Assembly (NCBI RefSeq): GCF_001006805.1
Contig: NZ_LN811355.1
Location: forward strand, 376,685 to 440,684
Direction: 5' to 3'
Length of the DNA stretch: 64,000 bases
From: Microvirga massiliensis
GTDB taxonomy: Bacteria > Pseudomonadota > Alphaproteobacteria > Rhizobiales > Beijerinckiaceae
Shown: positions 18,447 to 27,090 of the stretch, piece by piece
How positions within the stretch are numbered: position 1 is the first letter of the stretch
How the letters are laid out: the number at the start of each line of letters is the position of its first letter
Translations under genes and position numbers: made by a program
Notes under the pieces: generated by a model
Told to the model about the DNA's origin: nothing
The model's database searches: none
The model's input: the letters and a program-made list of their open reading frames with translations, nothing else

Positions 18447-18785
18447 TTAGTGAGAGGCGGGATCGCCGTCCGGCTCGATCGCCTCACAGGTCGGTGGAGG
18501 GACATTCACGCCCCGCCAGCGGCCATAGCGCCACGGCATATACCACGCGGAATGGGGCGGCAACGCATCCGGAACCAGATCGATCCCCGCGGTGCCGAGG
18601 GGCCCGCAGCGGCAGATTCTCGCGACTCCCATCCAGCCTCCCGCCCAGAGGCCATGACGCTGGATGGCCTCGTCCGTATATTCCGAGCAGCTCGGCCAGT
18701 GCCGACACTGGCGGCCCACGAGCCCCGAGAGAGTCAGCTGGTAGCCTCGGATCGCCAGATGCGCAGCGCGGGCGACGGCCTGCAT
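18447..18785 (-). CDS. yidD: Membrane protein insertion efficiency factor YidD
   Basis: A 112-residue small membrane-associated protein that aids insertion of inner-membrane proteins with YidC. The family signature is clear: YQLTLSGLVGRQCRHWPSCSEY followed by an ICRCGPLGTAGIDLVP segment, with the conserved Cys residues and an amphipathic N-terminal helix. Its start lies 2 bases after the upstream scaffold gene stop, so the two form one transcription unit. Confidence 0.93.
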   Translation of the reverse strand: MQAVARAAHLAIRGYQLTLSGLVGRQCRHWPSCSEYTDEAIQRHGLWAGGWMGVARICRCGPLGTAGIDLVPDALPPHSAWYMPWRYGRWRGVNVPPPTCEAIEPDGDPASH

Positions 18786-18787
18786 GA

Positions 18788-19237
18788 TCAGACGGCGCTC
18801 GGCACGGACTGCCGCGCCGCGATTTGATCGACGGCATCTACGACTGCATCGAACGTCAGCAGCGTGGAGGCATGCCGGGCCTTGAAGTCCCGCACGGGCT
18901 GCAGAACCGCGAGTTCGGACCAGCGCCCGTCCGGCGGCTCGCCTCCCTGCTTCAGCATCTGCCGCATCGCCTCGCGGATGGCGCGCAGCTCATCCGCCGA
19001 GGAACCGACCACCAGGCGGCCCATGATCGAGGACGAAGCTTGGCCAAGAGCACATGCCTTGACCTCGTGGGCGAAGTCCGTGACCCGGTTCCCCTCCATC
19101 TTGAGATCGACGGTCACGGTCGAGCCACAGAGCTTCGAGTGAGCGGTCGCACTCGCATCCGGATCCGCAAGGCGGCCCAGGCGTGGAATATCTGCGGCAA
19201 GTTCGAGAATTCGGCGGTTATAGATGTCGTCGAGCAT
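18788..19237 (-). CDS. IscU/NifU-like iron-sulfur cluster scaffold protein
   Basis: A 149-residue protein of the IscU/SufU superfamily as found beside yidD in alphaproteobacteria. The N-terminal MLDDIYNRRILELA block marks the start chosen at 19237. Three conserved scaffold Cys positions are visible: KLCGSTVTV, VKACALGQASS, and a third possible ligand position that is not Cys, since the C-terminal region lacks a Cys near LLTFDAV. With only two Cys, cluster assembly in the standard three-Cys way is doubtful. An alternative start at 19270 would add 11 residues. Confidence 0.8.
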   Translation of the reverse strand: MLDDIYNRRILELAADIPRLGRLADPDASATAHSKLCGSTVTVDLKMEGNRVTDFAHEVKACALGQASSSIMGRLVVGSSADELRAIREAMRQMLKQGGEPPDGRWSELAVLQPVRDFKARHASTLLTFDAVVDAVDQIAARQSVPSAV

Positions 19238-19404
19238 CAGGTTGGTCGCTTCGCGAGCATGAAGCACCATATAAGGTGTTCCGGGCCTCGCTGCGACCCG
19301 GACGCGAGGACGGGCAATTCCGTCAATCTCGCGCAGTCGAGCCGGGCAGGTCCGCCCCACGGGCCGGAGGCGCCCCGGCACATATGTGAAAGGAGAGGCA
19401 CCAC

Positions 19405-20040
19405 ATGGACGGTGTGGTTAAGTCCTTGAGATCGAATTCGAACCAGGATCAGGCAGCCCCGGTGAGCCGCCCGACCCGCGAGCAGGCGGAAGAGGCCGTT
19501 CGCACCCTTCTTGGCTGGGCGGGAGATGACCCGCGGCGGGAGGGGCTCGTCGAGACGCCGCGACGGGTCGTGAAAGCGTTCGAGGAACTCTTTTCCGGCT
19601 ACGGCCAGGATCCCGGCGAGGTTCTCGACAAGGTCTTCTCCGAGGTCCAGGGCTACGGCGATATCGTGCTCGTGCGCGACATTCCGTTCCACTCCCATTG
19701 CGAGCACCACATGGTGCCGTTCTTCGGAAAGGCGCATATCGCCTATTACCCCTCCGAGGGTGTTGTCGGCCTCTCGAAGCTCGCGCGCCTCGTGGACGTC
19801 TACGCGAAGCGCCTGCAGACCCAAGAGGCCTTCACGGCTCAGATCGCCGACACTCTCGACGAGGAGCTCAAGCCGCGGGGTGTCGCCGTGATGCTTGAGG
19901 CCGAGCACCTGTGCATGTCGATGCGCGGTGTCCAGAAGCCTGGAGCCCTCACCCTGACGACCCAGTTCACTGGCGTCTTCAAGGAAGATCCAGCCGAACA
20001 GGTCCGGTTTCTCACTCTGGTGCGCCACGGCGTCGCCTGA
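19405..20040 (+). CDS. folE: GTP cyclohydrolase I
   Basis: Converts GTP to 7,8-dihydroneopterin triphosphate, first step of folate biosynthesis (211 residues). Zinc-binding Cys and His appear in HSHCEHHMVPFFGKAHI, and the second zinc Cys in EAEHLCMSMRG. The central GLSKLARLVDVYAKRLQTQE and C-terminal FLTLVRHG segments are typical of the family. It opens a short plus-strand set with hisI 73 bases downstream, a common order in this group of bacteria. It is divergent from the scaffold/yidD operon. Confidence 0.97.
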   Translation: MDGVVKSLRSNSNQDQAAPVSRPTREQAEEAVRTLLGWAGDDPRREGLVETPRRVVKAFEELFSGYGQDPGEVLDKVFSEVQGYGDIVLVRDIPFHSHCEHHMVPFFGKAHIAYYPSEGVVGLSKLARLVDVYAKRLQTQEAFTAQIADTLDEELKPRGVAVMLEAEHLCMSMRGVQKPGALTLTTQFTGVFKEDPAEQVRFLTLVRHGVA

Positions 20041-20113
20041 CGGATCGAAATCCCGCAACGTTTGAACGGGGACGGTGTGTGCTTGCCGCGCGCGTTCCCT
20101 GACTCTGCCAGAC

Positions 20114-20521
20114 ATGCCCCAGACGTCGTTATTCTCATCGCCCGGATCGAAGGAAGAGATCGAGGAAGGATCGGTTCTTGCTCCGCGGTTCGGGCCCGAC
20201 GGGCTCATGACCTGCGTGGCGACCGACGCCTCGACGGGTGAAGTCCTGATGGTCGCACATATGAACCAGGATGCGCTGCGACGCACGATCGAGACGGGAG
20301 AGGCCTGGTACTGGTCTCGCTCCCGGTGCGAACTCTGGCACAAGGGCGCGACCAGCGGTCAGATCCAGACCGTCGTCGAAATGCGGGTCGACTGCGATCA
20401 GGATGCCTTGTGGCTCAAGGTGCGTGTCGCGGGAGACGGCGGATGCTGCCACACGGGGCGGCGTTCCTGCTTTTATCGTGTGGTCACCGGCGACAGCGAA
20501 CCATCACTTGTCCACAGTTGA
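20114..20521 (+). CDS. hisI: Phosphoribosyl-AMP cyclohydrolase
   Basis: Hydrolyses phosphoribosyl-AMP in histidine biosynthesis, third step (135 residues). The single-domain form is seen, with VLMVAHMNQDALRRTIETGEAWYWSRSR forming the N-terminal part, ELWHKGATSG near the active site, and the metal-binding Cys set in VDCDQDALWLKV and GGCCHTGRRSCFYR. ATG 20114 (MPQTSLFSSP) fits family length; the frame is open to 20075 without a ribosome site. A separate hisE would be needed for the preceding step. Confidence 0.95.
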   Translation: MPQTSLFSSPGSKEEIEEGSVLAPRFGPDGLMTCVATDASTGEVLMVAHMNQDALRRTIETGEAWYWSRSRCELWHKGATSGQIQTVVEMRVDCDQDALWLKVRVAGDGGCCHTGRRSCFYRVVTGDSEPSLVHS

Positions 20522-20639
20522 ATCCGAGCGCGGCGATGATTCCGCCATTCGACCTCAGCCGAATTGCAGAGTTGGGCGTTGTTCATACGACCTTCACAGT
20601 TCGTGATTGAAAGTCATATTCGCTTTGTAGGGTTGCGCC

Positions 20640-21647
20640 ATGCTTTGGGACGTGGTCGCCCGGCGTAATTCCGGGCTCGGTGGCGGAGGAGAGCCACAGG
20701 TGCCGGACACGTCCCTCCCGGATTCGAAGCCGAAGGTGCGGATCGGGCTCGCGCTCGGCGGCGGCGCGGCGCGTGGCTGGTCCCATATCGGCGTCCTGCG
20801 GGTTCTCACAGGGGCCGGTATCCTTCCCGATGTGATCGCAGGCTGCTCGATCGGAGCCGTTGTCGGCGGCTGCTATGCGGCGAGTAAGCTCGACGAACTC
20901 GAGGCCTTCGCGACTTCGCTCACGAAGCGGCGCGTCATGGGCCTTCTCGATTTTCACATCAGCGGCTCGGGCCTGATCGCCGGCAGCCGCCTCCAGCGCC
21001 TCCTCGAACGGGATTTGGCCGATCTGCGCATCGAAGATCTGCCGATGCGCTTCGGGATGGTCGCAACGGAACTCGTGACTGGCCATGAGATCTGGCTCAC
21101 GCGGGGTCCGCTCGTGCCGGCCATGCGGGCATCCTATTCCCTGCCCGGGATTTTCGACCCGATCTTCCTGGGCGGGCGCTGGCTCATGGACGGCGCCCTC
21201 GTGAATCCGATCCCGATCACGGTTGCACGGGCATTAGGGGCAGACCTCGTAATCTGCGTGAACCTCAACAACGAAGTCCGAACGCGCGGAACCGTGATTC
21301 AGTCGCATGATCCGACCGATCCGGAGGAAGACGGGATCACGGAAGCGATGAACGAGCCCAGGCGCTGGGGTATCTTCGCTCCGGCGCGCGTCAACCGCCC
21401 ACGCCGGCCGAATGCTCCAGGCATCGCGACCGTCATGATCGACGCCTTCAACATTACGCAGGATCGGATTGCGCGCTCACGTCTCGCCGGCGATCCACCG
21501 GACGTCATGATCGCCCCGAAGCTGGCGCGTGTCGGATTGTTCGATTTTCATCGCGCCGCGGAGTGCATCGAACTTGGCCGCCAAGCCGCCGAGCGGGTGC
21601 TCCCGGATATCCTCGAACTTCTCCAGGAGACCAGGGCGATCGCCTGA
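20640..21647 (+). CDS. Patatin-like phospholipase (NTE/RssA family)
   Basis: A 335-residue serine lipid hydrolase. The oxyanion-hole motif LALGGGAARGWSHIGVL is followed by the nucleophile box AGCSIGAVVGG (GxSxG) and the catalytic Asp in WLMDGALVNPIP. These three form the Ser-Asp dyad of patatins. The N-terminal 30 residues are Gly/Pro-rich and poorly conserved, so the true start could be somewhat downstream. No signal peptide is seen, suggesting a cytoplasmic or membrane-associated enzyme. Substrate unknown. It converges on the CBS gene. Confidence 0.9.
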   Translation: MLWDVVARRNSGLGGGGEPQVPDTSLPDSKPKVRIGLALGGGAARGWSHIGVLRVLTGAGILPDVIAGCSIGAVVGGCYAASKLDELEAFATSLTKRRVMGLLDFHISGSGLIAGSRLQRLLERDLADLRIEDLPMRFGMVATELVTGHEIWLTRGPLVPAMRASYSLPGIFDPIFLGGRWLMDGALVNPIPITVARALGADLVICVNLNNEVRTRGTVIQSHDPTDPEEDGITEAMNEPRRWGIFAPARVNRPRRPNAPGIATVMIDAFNITQDRIARSRLAGDPPDVMIAPKLARVGLFDFHRAAECIELGRQAAERVLPDILELLQETRAIA

Positions 21648-21701
21648 CGATACAGCGGCGATCCCTTTCTCTGCGGCGATCGTCGTCCTTCGCCCGAAGG
21701 C

Positions 21702-22133
21702 TCACGCGGTGGCGATGTAATCGCGCATCGCGCGCGTTTCGGCCTCTGCCTGAGCGAGACGATATTTCACGATGTCGCCGATCGACACGATGCCGACGAG
21801 CTGATGATCTTCGACGACGGGCACGTGCCGAAACTTCCCGTTGGTCATCAGCTCGAGCACTTCCAAGACCCCGGTATGCCCTACGCAGGTCACGACCTTC
21901 GTGGTCATGCACCGCGAAACGGGCTCTTCCAGGATTTGCGCGCCGTGGCTTGCAATTCCCCTGACGATATCGCGCTCGGACAGAATGCCGATGACCGGTC
22001 GTGATTTGTCACTCACGACAACCGCGCCGATCCGCTTCTCGGTCAGGAGACGCGCCGCCTCGGCGAGCGTACGATCGGGCTCGACAGTCACGACGGCCCT
22101 GCCCTTGTCCGAAAGAATGCGCTCGACAGTCAT
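21702..22133 (-). CDS. Two-CBS-domain protein
   Basis: A 143-residue protein made almost entirely of two CBS motifs (a Bateman module) that bind adenine nucleotides. The repeats are seen as GAVVVSDKSRPVIGILSERDIVRGI and FRHVPVVEDHQLVGIVSIGDIVKY, each with the strand-turn-strand and helix order of the domain. Proteins of this length are stand-alone energy sensors in many Hyphomicrobiales; the regulated partner is unknown. An AGGAGG-like ribosome site lies before ATG 22133. Confidence 0.93.
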   Translation of the reverse strand: MTVERILSDKGRAVVTVEPDRTLAEAARLLTEKRIGAVVVSDKSRPVIGILSERDIVRGIASHGAQILEEPVSRCMTTKVVTCVGHTGVLEVLELMTNGKFRHVPVVEDHQLVGIVSIGDIVKYRLAQAEAETRAMRDYIATA

Positions 22134-22262
22134 CAGCTCCTCCTTTCGACGCCGCCCTGTTCACAATACGAACACGACTGGCGCAGTCTCAAAACGGAAT
22201 GATCCCGCCATTCGGAGCTATATGCAAGCTGCACCGGTCATTTAGACCGAACGCATGCCGCT

Positions 22263-23078
22263 TCAGTGCGAGGGCCGTGCTCTTGCTCCGAGCGGGTCGA
22301 GAAGCGGGAACAGCAAGAGGCCGACGACGAAACCGCCGACATGCGCCTCCCATGCGATGCTTGCATCCGTCATGCCGAGCGGCCCCGCCAGTTGGGCGGA
22401 GAGGTAATTGAGGCCGAACCAGACCACTAGGAAGATCACGACCGGCCGGTTGCGCAACAGGCCACCGATCCGCTCTCTCGGGCGGTCATGTGGCTCGAGC
22501 GGACGACCGTCGCGACCGAAGACGAGCGGTGAAAACATGAACCACGCAGCCGCAGCCATCATGCCGGAGACCGAAGCCGAGGCGCCGACGAGCGGCAGCG
22601 GTTGCAGAGGGTGAAGCAGGACGTGGGCAACCGCCCCGCCGATCGCGGAGGCCGCGGCCAGGATCAGAAACCGCGCGGTCCCGCAACGGCGCGCCACCGG
22701 GGAGCCGAAAGCCACGAGCCAGAGACTATTGACGAGAATGTGGGCCCAGGAGCCGTGCAGGACGGCGTAGCTCAGCCCCGTCCAGAAGCGCCCACTGCCG
22801 GAGTCTAGGACGAACTCGGTGAGGGCCAAGCGAAGCCCGTTATCCGTGGGAGCAAATTGCCTCGCGCTCTCCAGCGCTTGCTCGGGTGTTACAAAGCCCA
22901 GAGCCAAGGACCATCGGAGCGGGATCACGGCCCAGTCGAACAGAACCTCGACGGCGGTATCATCCGACAACAGGAGCGTACGGACCGCATGGATGAGGAT
23001 GAATGCCGCGATCAGAAGGACGACCGATCGGGGGATGTTGAAGATCGGCTCGTGCCGAGGATCCGTTTGCCATGCCAT
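22263..23078 (-). CDS. Rhomboid-family intramembrane serine protease
   Basis: A 271-residue membrane protein with about six to seven hydrophobic spans. The catalytic Ser is in GASASVSGMMAA and the catalytic His in EAHVGGFVVG. The oxyanion-region HxxxN appears as HILVNSLWLV, just ahead. Together these match bacterial rhomboids cleaving within membranes. The N-terminus is a cytoplasmic stretch of about 18 residues. Its 5' end is close to the divergent PilZ gene. The target protein is unknown. Confidence 0.92.
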   Translation of the reverse strand: MAWQTDPRHEPIFNIPRSVVLLIAAFILIHAVRTLLLSDDTAVEVLFDWAVIPLRWSLALGFVTPEQALESARQFAPTDNGLRLALTEFVLDSGSGRFWTGLSYAVLHGSWAHILVNSLWLVAFGSPVARRCGTARFLILAAASAIGGAVAHVLLHPLQPLPLVGASASVSGMMAAAAWFMFSPLVFGRDGRPLEPHDRPRERIGGLLRNRPVVIFLVVWFGLNYLSAQLAGPLGMTDASIAWEAHVGGFVVGLLLFPLLDPLGARARPSH

Positions 23079-23194
23079 GGTCCACCATGTCGGACGCCGA
23101 AGGCGATGTGCAAGCTGCGCGCGCTAACGGCATGTTAACGGCGGGGTCTCCAATCTGGCCTCCCGGATTCAGACCCGTCAGCCGCTCCCAGAGC

Positions 23195-23812
23195 ATGTCA
23201 GCCCAAACCGCTGCCCTCCTCCCGCGAGCATCGCGGCCTGTCGATCGCCGCCGCCACCAGCGGGTCGCTGTGGCGTTGCTCGGCCGCTACATGCTGACGA
23301 GCCGGCAGGAATTCCCGTGCCAGAGCGTCGACATGTCGCCGGGCGGCCTTCGGCTCGTTGCCCCGGTCAAGGGTCTCATCGGCGAGCGTATCGTGGTCTA
23401 TCTCGAGCATGTGGGACGGATCGAGGGGCAGGTTGTCCGCCATACCGACCTCGGGCTCGCCCTGACGGTCGCCGCGACGGCCAGAAAGCGCGACAAGCTC
23501 GCCTCGCAGCTGACCTGGCTCGCCAACCGGCATGCGCTCGGCCTCCCGGAAGACCGCCGGCACGAGCGCATCGTTCCGCGACAGACCGTAGTATCCCTGG
23601 CTATCGGGGATGCCGGCCCTCTCGCGGCTCGCCTCATAGACGTCTCTCTCTCGGGCGCGGCTCTCAGCCTGATCGAGCAGCCTGCAATCGGAACGCCCGT
23701 GGTGATCGGGAAAACGCCGGGCCGGGTCGTCCGGTACTTCGAGGGCGGAGTCGCGGTCGAGTTCATGTTGCCGCTGTCGCCCGACCGGTTCGACGAGAAT
23801 ATCGTCCTCTGA
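23195..23812 (+). CDS. Tandem PilZ-domain protein
   Basis: A 205-residue cytoplasmic protein with two PilZ-like modules, which bind cyclic di-GMP. The first has RRRHQRVAVALLGRY and DMSPGGLRLV (RxxxR then D/NxSxxG). The second has DRRHERIVPRQTV and DVSLSGAALSL. The second copy departs from the consensus at the glycine after the serine. ATG 23195 (MSAQTAALLPRAS) is favoured; the frame is open to 23072 but overlaps the rhomboid start. No effector domain accompanies the PilZ modules, so it probably acts by protein contact. Confidence 0.88.
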   Translation: MSAQTAALLPRASRPVDRRRHQRVAVALLGRYMLTSRQEFPCQSVDMSPGGLRLVAPVKGLIGERIVVYLEHVGRIEGQVVRHTDLGLALTVAATARKRDKLASQLTWLANRHALGLPEDRRHERIVPRQTVVSLAIGDAGPLAARLIDVSLSGAALSLIEQPAIGTPVVIGKTPGRVVRYFEGGVAVEFMLPLSPDRFDENIVL

Positions 23813-24071
23813 CACGCCGGGCCGTTGCGCGAACCGAGAGCCGAACCGCGGCATGACCCTGTTCGGCAGCCGGTGTCCCGCACGGATCATGCCGCATCGT
23901 AAACGGAACGTCGCCCGAAACCCGATCTCCTGCCGGATCGTCGCAACACCCCGTTCGCCCTGCGCAGGCAAAGCCGAAGGGAAGCCCTCGTTCGATAAAA
24001 TTGCACACGGCTCTTTCAGGCCCGTGGAAGCCGCGTGAGCCAAACCTGCTCCCAACGAAGGGAGCAGAACC

Positions 24072-24704
24072 ATGCAGCCAAAGGCGAGGCAGATCATCAG
24101 CGCGGCCACATTCGCGGCTTGCCTGCTGTTCGCCGCGCATCCGGCCGATGCACAGGCCTATGCCAGCCTGCCCCGGGCGACCAGCGCAGCCTCGACGGAG
24201 GGCGAGGCACGCCCCATTCCTGCCTGGGATGCCTTCTGTTCCGAAAATCCCTTGGAATGCTCCATCGATCTCGGTGAACCCACCGAGATCCCTCTCACGC
24301 GGCAGATCTGGCAGAAAATCGTTTCGGTCAACAACCGGGTGAATGCCACCGTGCGGCCGCTCGCCGACGACGACCATTGGGGTGTGCCGGATCGCTGGAA
24401 TTACCCGACGGATGGCTTCGGTGATTGCGAAGATTACCAGCTCCTGAAGCGTCGCCTCCTCGTCGAGGCCGGCTTTCCGAGGCGCGCCCTGCTGATGACG
24501 GTCGTAATCGATGAGAAGGGCGAGGGGCATGCGGTCCTGATGGTCCGTACCGATCGCGGGGATTTCGTCCTCGACAACAAGACCCAGAAGGTCCTGCCCT
24601 GGGACCGCACCGGCTACGTCTTCGTCAAGCGGGAGGGGCAGCACGGGCGCGGCTGGACGTCCTTCGGCGAGTCGTCCGCTCCCACGACCACCGCCAACCG
24701 CTGA
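24072..24704 (+). CDS. Bacterial transglutaminase-like cysteine peptidase (BTLCP), copy 1
   Basis: A 210-residue periplasmic protein with a signal peptide (AATFAACLLFAAHPADA, cut near AQA). The Cys-His-Asp triad is clear: GDCEDYQLLKRRLL with catalytic Cys, EGHAVLMVRT with His, and FVLDNKTQKVL with Asp. The fold is that of the BTLCP family, which includes the LapG protease. The protein ends PTTTANR, like the following homolog. No LapD- or adhesin-like partner is present in the window, so the substrate is unknown. A clear terminator follows. Confidence 0.92.
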   Translation: MQPKARQIISAATFAACLLFAAHPADAQAYASLPRATSAASTEGEARPIPAWDAFCSENPLECSIDLGEPTEIPLTRQIWQKIVSVNNRVNATVRPLADDDHWGVPDRWNYPTDGFGDCEDYQLLKRRLLVEAGFPRRALLMTVVIDEKGEGHAVLMVRTDRGDFVLDNKTQKVLPWDRTGYVFVKREGQHGRGWTSFGESSAPTTTANR

Positions 24705-24763
24705 ACAGGAAACCGCGAGCCGGCCAGTTCCCCACCCATCCCATCCCGGGCCGATTCGCGTTC

Positions 24764-24799
24764 GCGGGGCCAGCCATCGGCTGGCCCCGCTCCTTTTTC
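24764..24799 (+). terminator. Rho-independent terminator after BTLCP copy 1
   Basis: GCGGGGCCAGCC (24764-24775) pairs perfectly with GGCTGGCCCCGC (24779-24790) around ATC, followed by TCCTTTTTC. The 12-bp stem and T-tract match a strong intrinsic terminator. It separates the tandem BTLCP genes into independent transcripts. Confidence 0.92.
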
Positions 24800-24937
24800 A
24801 GGCTTCCTGCGGCAAATTGAGCATACCGGAACGCGAGCTTCCGCGGCGCGTTAACCCACCCTTTACTTTTGGCTTGAGCCCCCTGCCCGACCGTGGCAGC
24901 TTTGGTTAAAGAAACCTTAACCGGGGCTGCGGGGGCA

Positions 24938-25618
24938 ATGCGGCACGCTCTTCTCGAGCCAATCTTTCGTTTCGTGTCCGGAGGCAGAATCGCCTCCTGG
25001 GAAAAGTGCCTGGGCGCGATCCTCATCGGATTGCCCCTCACGATTGCGGGTGCGAACACCCAGGCCCAGACACTCGCGCCCATGCCAAACGGCACGCCAC
25101 TGGCGGAGAGAGTTGGGCCGGCCAAGCCGATTCTCGCCTGGACCAAATTCTGCCAGGACTTCCCGTCCGAGTGCGCCGTCGATACGAACGAAGCTCCGGT
25201 CATCTCGCTGACACCGCAGGTCTGGAGCACGATCGTCTCCGTGAACCGGCAGGTGAATGCCAAGATCCGCCCGATCACCGACCGTGACCATTGGGGCCTC
25301 GTCGACCGTTGGGAGTTTCCGGACGACGGCATGGGCGATTGCGAGGACTACCAGCTTCTGAAGCGTCGCATCCTCGCGGAGCGCGGGCTCCCCCGCCGTG
25401 CGATGCGGATGACGGTCGTGATCGACGAGCTCGGTGAGGGCCACGCGGTGCTCATGCTCCGCACCGATCGCGGAGACATCATTCTCGACAACAAGACCTC
25501 GACGGTCCTGCCCTGGGAGGAGACCGGCTACACCTACGTGAAGCGGGAGAGCCAGGACTCGACCTCATGGGTCTCGCTCGGCGGGCGCGTGTCGCCGACG
25601 ACCACGGCCAACCGATAA
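24938..25618 (+). CDS. Bacterial transglutaminase-like cysteine peptidase (BTLCP), copy 2
   Basis: A 226-residue homolog of the preceding gene with the same catalytic blocks: GDCEDYQLLKRRIL (Cys), LGEGHAVLMLRT (His) and IILDNKTSTVLPW (Asp). The N-terminal region carries a hydrophobic segment (LGAILIGLPLTIAGAN) ending near AQA, consistent with export. A GTG at 24893 is in frame but ATG 24938, after a G-rich tract, is preferred. The shared DxCEDYQ core and PTTTANR tail show that the pair arose by tandem duplication, with divergence in the N-terminus. Confidence 0.9.
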   Translation: MRHALLEPIFRFVSGGRIASWEKCLGAILIGLPLTIAGANTQAQTLAPMPNGTPLAERVGPAKPILAWTKFCQDFPSECAVDTNEAPVISLTPQVWSTIVSVNRQVNAKIRPITDRDHWGLVDRWEFPDDGMGDCEDYQLLKRRILAERGLPRRAMRMTVVIDELGEGHAVLMLRTDRGDIILDNKTSTVLPWEETGYTYVKRESQDSTSWVSLGGRVSPTTTANR

Positions 25619-25626
25619 CTCTTCTC

Positions 25627-25648
25627 CCGGGGCGCCTTGCCGCCCCGG
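25627..25648 (+). terminator. GC-rich hairpin after BTLCP copy 2
   Basis: CCGGGGCG (25627-25634) pairs with CGCCCCGG (25641-25648) around a 6-base loop, beginning 9 bases after the stop. No T-run follows, so it is a probable but not typical terminator. Confidence 0.55.
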
Positions 25649-25744
25649 ATATGGCTTTGAGGAAGTCTCGCTCCCTGCCGGCGACGGCAGGGTCTTGGTT
25701 GATTTGGACGTAGCGCGGCCGGACTCCTCCGCCGCCAAGCGCCT

Positions 25745-26275
25745 TCAGTCGATGCGCTGCAGCCCCCGGGCGAAGCGCTGCGAATTCTGAACGTAATGTC
25801 TCGCCGTCCCGCGCAGGCTCTCGATGGCCGCGTCGTCCAGGGTTCGCACGACTCTGGCAGGAGCTCCCAGGATCAGCGAGTTCTCGGGAAATTCCTTTCC
25901 CTCGGTGACCAGGGCGCCGGCCCCGACGAGCGAGTTCGCGCCGATTCGCGCGTGGTTCAGCACGGTCGCACCCATCCCGATCAGCACGTTCTCTCCCAGG
26001 ATGCAGCCGTGGAGCATAGCCTTGTGCCCGATGGTGCACCCCCTCCCCATCACGAGCGGAGCGCCCGGATCGGTGTGAATGACCGTCCCGTCCTGGATAT
26101 TTGAGCCGGCCCCGATATCGATCAGCTCGTTGTCGCCACGGATCACGACGCCGAACCAGATGCTCACGTCTTCGCCGAGGCGCACATTCCCGATGACCTG
26201 TGCATCAGGTGCAATCCAGACACGCCCCGAAGGCGGGAGTTCCGGACGGAAGTCGTCGAGCTTGTAGAGAGGCAT
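25745..26275 (-). CDS. Gamma-carbonic anhydrase-like hexapeptide protein
   Basis: A 176-residue left-handed beta-helix protein of the gamma-class carbonic anhydrase/YrdA/PaaY group. Hexapeptide repeats run through the middle (WIAPDAQVIGNVRLGEDVSI, then MGRGCTIGHKAMLHGC, IGMGATVLNH). The zinc-type His residues expected in the family are visible as DGTVIHTD, IGHKAMLHG. ATG 26275 (MPLYKLDDF) fits the family better than ATG 26296. The catalytic activity of YrdA-like members is often unproven. Confidence 0.9.
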   Translation of the reverse strand: MPLYKLDDFRPELPPSGRVWIAPDAQVIGNVRLGEDVSIWFGVVIRGDNELIDIGAGSNIQDGTVIHTDPGAPLVMGRGCTIGHKAMLHGCILGENVLIGMGATVLNHARIGANSLVGAGALVTEGKEFPENSLILGAPARVVRTLDDAAIESLRGTARHYVQNSQRFARGLQRID

Positions 26276-26391
26276 CAGCTGATCCGCAAAAGACAATGGG
26301 ATCAGCGCAGATGACGGCCCCTGGCGCGAAGGTCAAGGCGTGAGCGGGAAACGCCCAGGCGCACGCAGCGCAGCACTGCACGCCCCAGTGC

Positions 26392-26721
26392 TCAGGCACC
26401 GGAGATAAGGCGCGCCAAATCGAGCACGAGCGTTCCGCAGAGCATGCTCCAGAAACACGCGATGATGGTTGCCATCATCACGAACGGGATGGGGCGTCCT
26501 TCGATCCGGCGCCCCTTCACCATGTTCCGGATGATGATCACGGGAGCCGAGAACACCACGACCGGCACGCTAGCGAGCGCCAAGAAATCTCCGCCCTGCA
26601 GTAGGTGAAAGCTCGCCCGACGCTCCGTCATCAGCTCGAACCCGCTGGCAAGGACGCCGGCGAACGCGAAGCCGAGCACCAGGGTCAGGATTGATTCGAG
26701 TGCGGACGGATCGATCATCAC
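26392..26721 (-). CDS. Conserved small membrane protein
   Basis: A 109-residue protein with three hydrophobic spans: LTLVLGFAFAGVLASGFELM near the start, FLALASVPVVVFSAPVIIIR in the middle, and VMMATIIACFWSMLCGTLVL at the end. They are separated by short charged loops (ERRASFH; VKGRRIEGRP). This pattern is frequent in Hyphomicrobiales beside the gamma-carbonic anhydrase-like gene, but I do not recognise a named function. Minus strand, about 120 bases upstream of that gene. Confidence 0.75.
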   Translation of the reverse strand: MMIDPSALESILTLVLGFAFAGVLASGFELMTERRASFHLLQGGDFLALASVPVVVFSAPVIIIRNMVKGRRIEGRPIPFVMMATIIACFWSMLCGTLVLDLARLISGA

Positions 26722-26799
26722 GAGTGCTCCGGAAGCCCGTGCACTCTGCCCAAGTCTTAATGAAGCGTTAAGGACGTTCCGCCGCTATGGTTAACGCGA

Positions 26800-27012
26800 T
26801 CAGTCTTCCAGATCGGTATCGAGGATCGCCATGGAAAAATTGAAGGAGCGGTCGCCATCCTCGTCGTCGACGAAGATCACGCCTACGAATTCCTCGCCGA
26901 TATAGACTTCCGCCGAGTCGGTCTTCTTGGCGCGCGCGACGACCCGGATCGAGGCGTTCGAAAAGGTGCGCCGCATATACTTTTCCACCTTGGCGAGTTC
27001 GGTCTTGTCCAC
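26800..27012 (-). CDS. DUF3126 family protein
   Basis: A 70-residue acidic protein whose whole length matches the alphaproteobacterial DUF3126 pattern: a helix (KVEKYMRRTFSN), then strands in IRVVARAKKTDSAEVYIGE and a DDEDGDRSFNFSMAILD end. Function unknown. It lies downstream of cysE on the same strand (about 80 bases apart), an arrangement that I expect is common in the order, so cotranscription is likely. Confidence 0.88.
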   Translation of the reverse strand: MDKTELAKVEKYMRRTFSNASIRVVARAKKTDSAEVYIGEEFVGVIFVDDEDGDRSFNFSMAILDTDLED

Positions 27013-27090
27013 GCAGATGCCTTTCCGTTCTGAGGAGGCGTGCCCTTGCCACGTCGACGAAGTCGGAGCAAGGGCGACAAGCCGCCTGCG

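Noticed and set aside
16336..18450. Plus-strand open frame of 704 residues over thrS
   Set aside because: It is the antisense of threonyl-tRNA synthetase. All class II synthetase motifs are on the minus strand.
24893..24937. GTG 24893 as the start of the second BTLCP gene
   Set aside because: It adds 15 residues before ATG 24938 without a ribosome site, whereas the ATG has a G-rich tract immediately before it.
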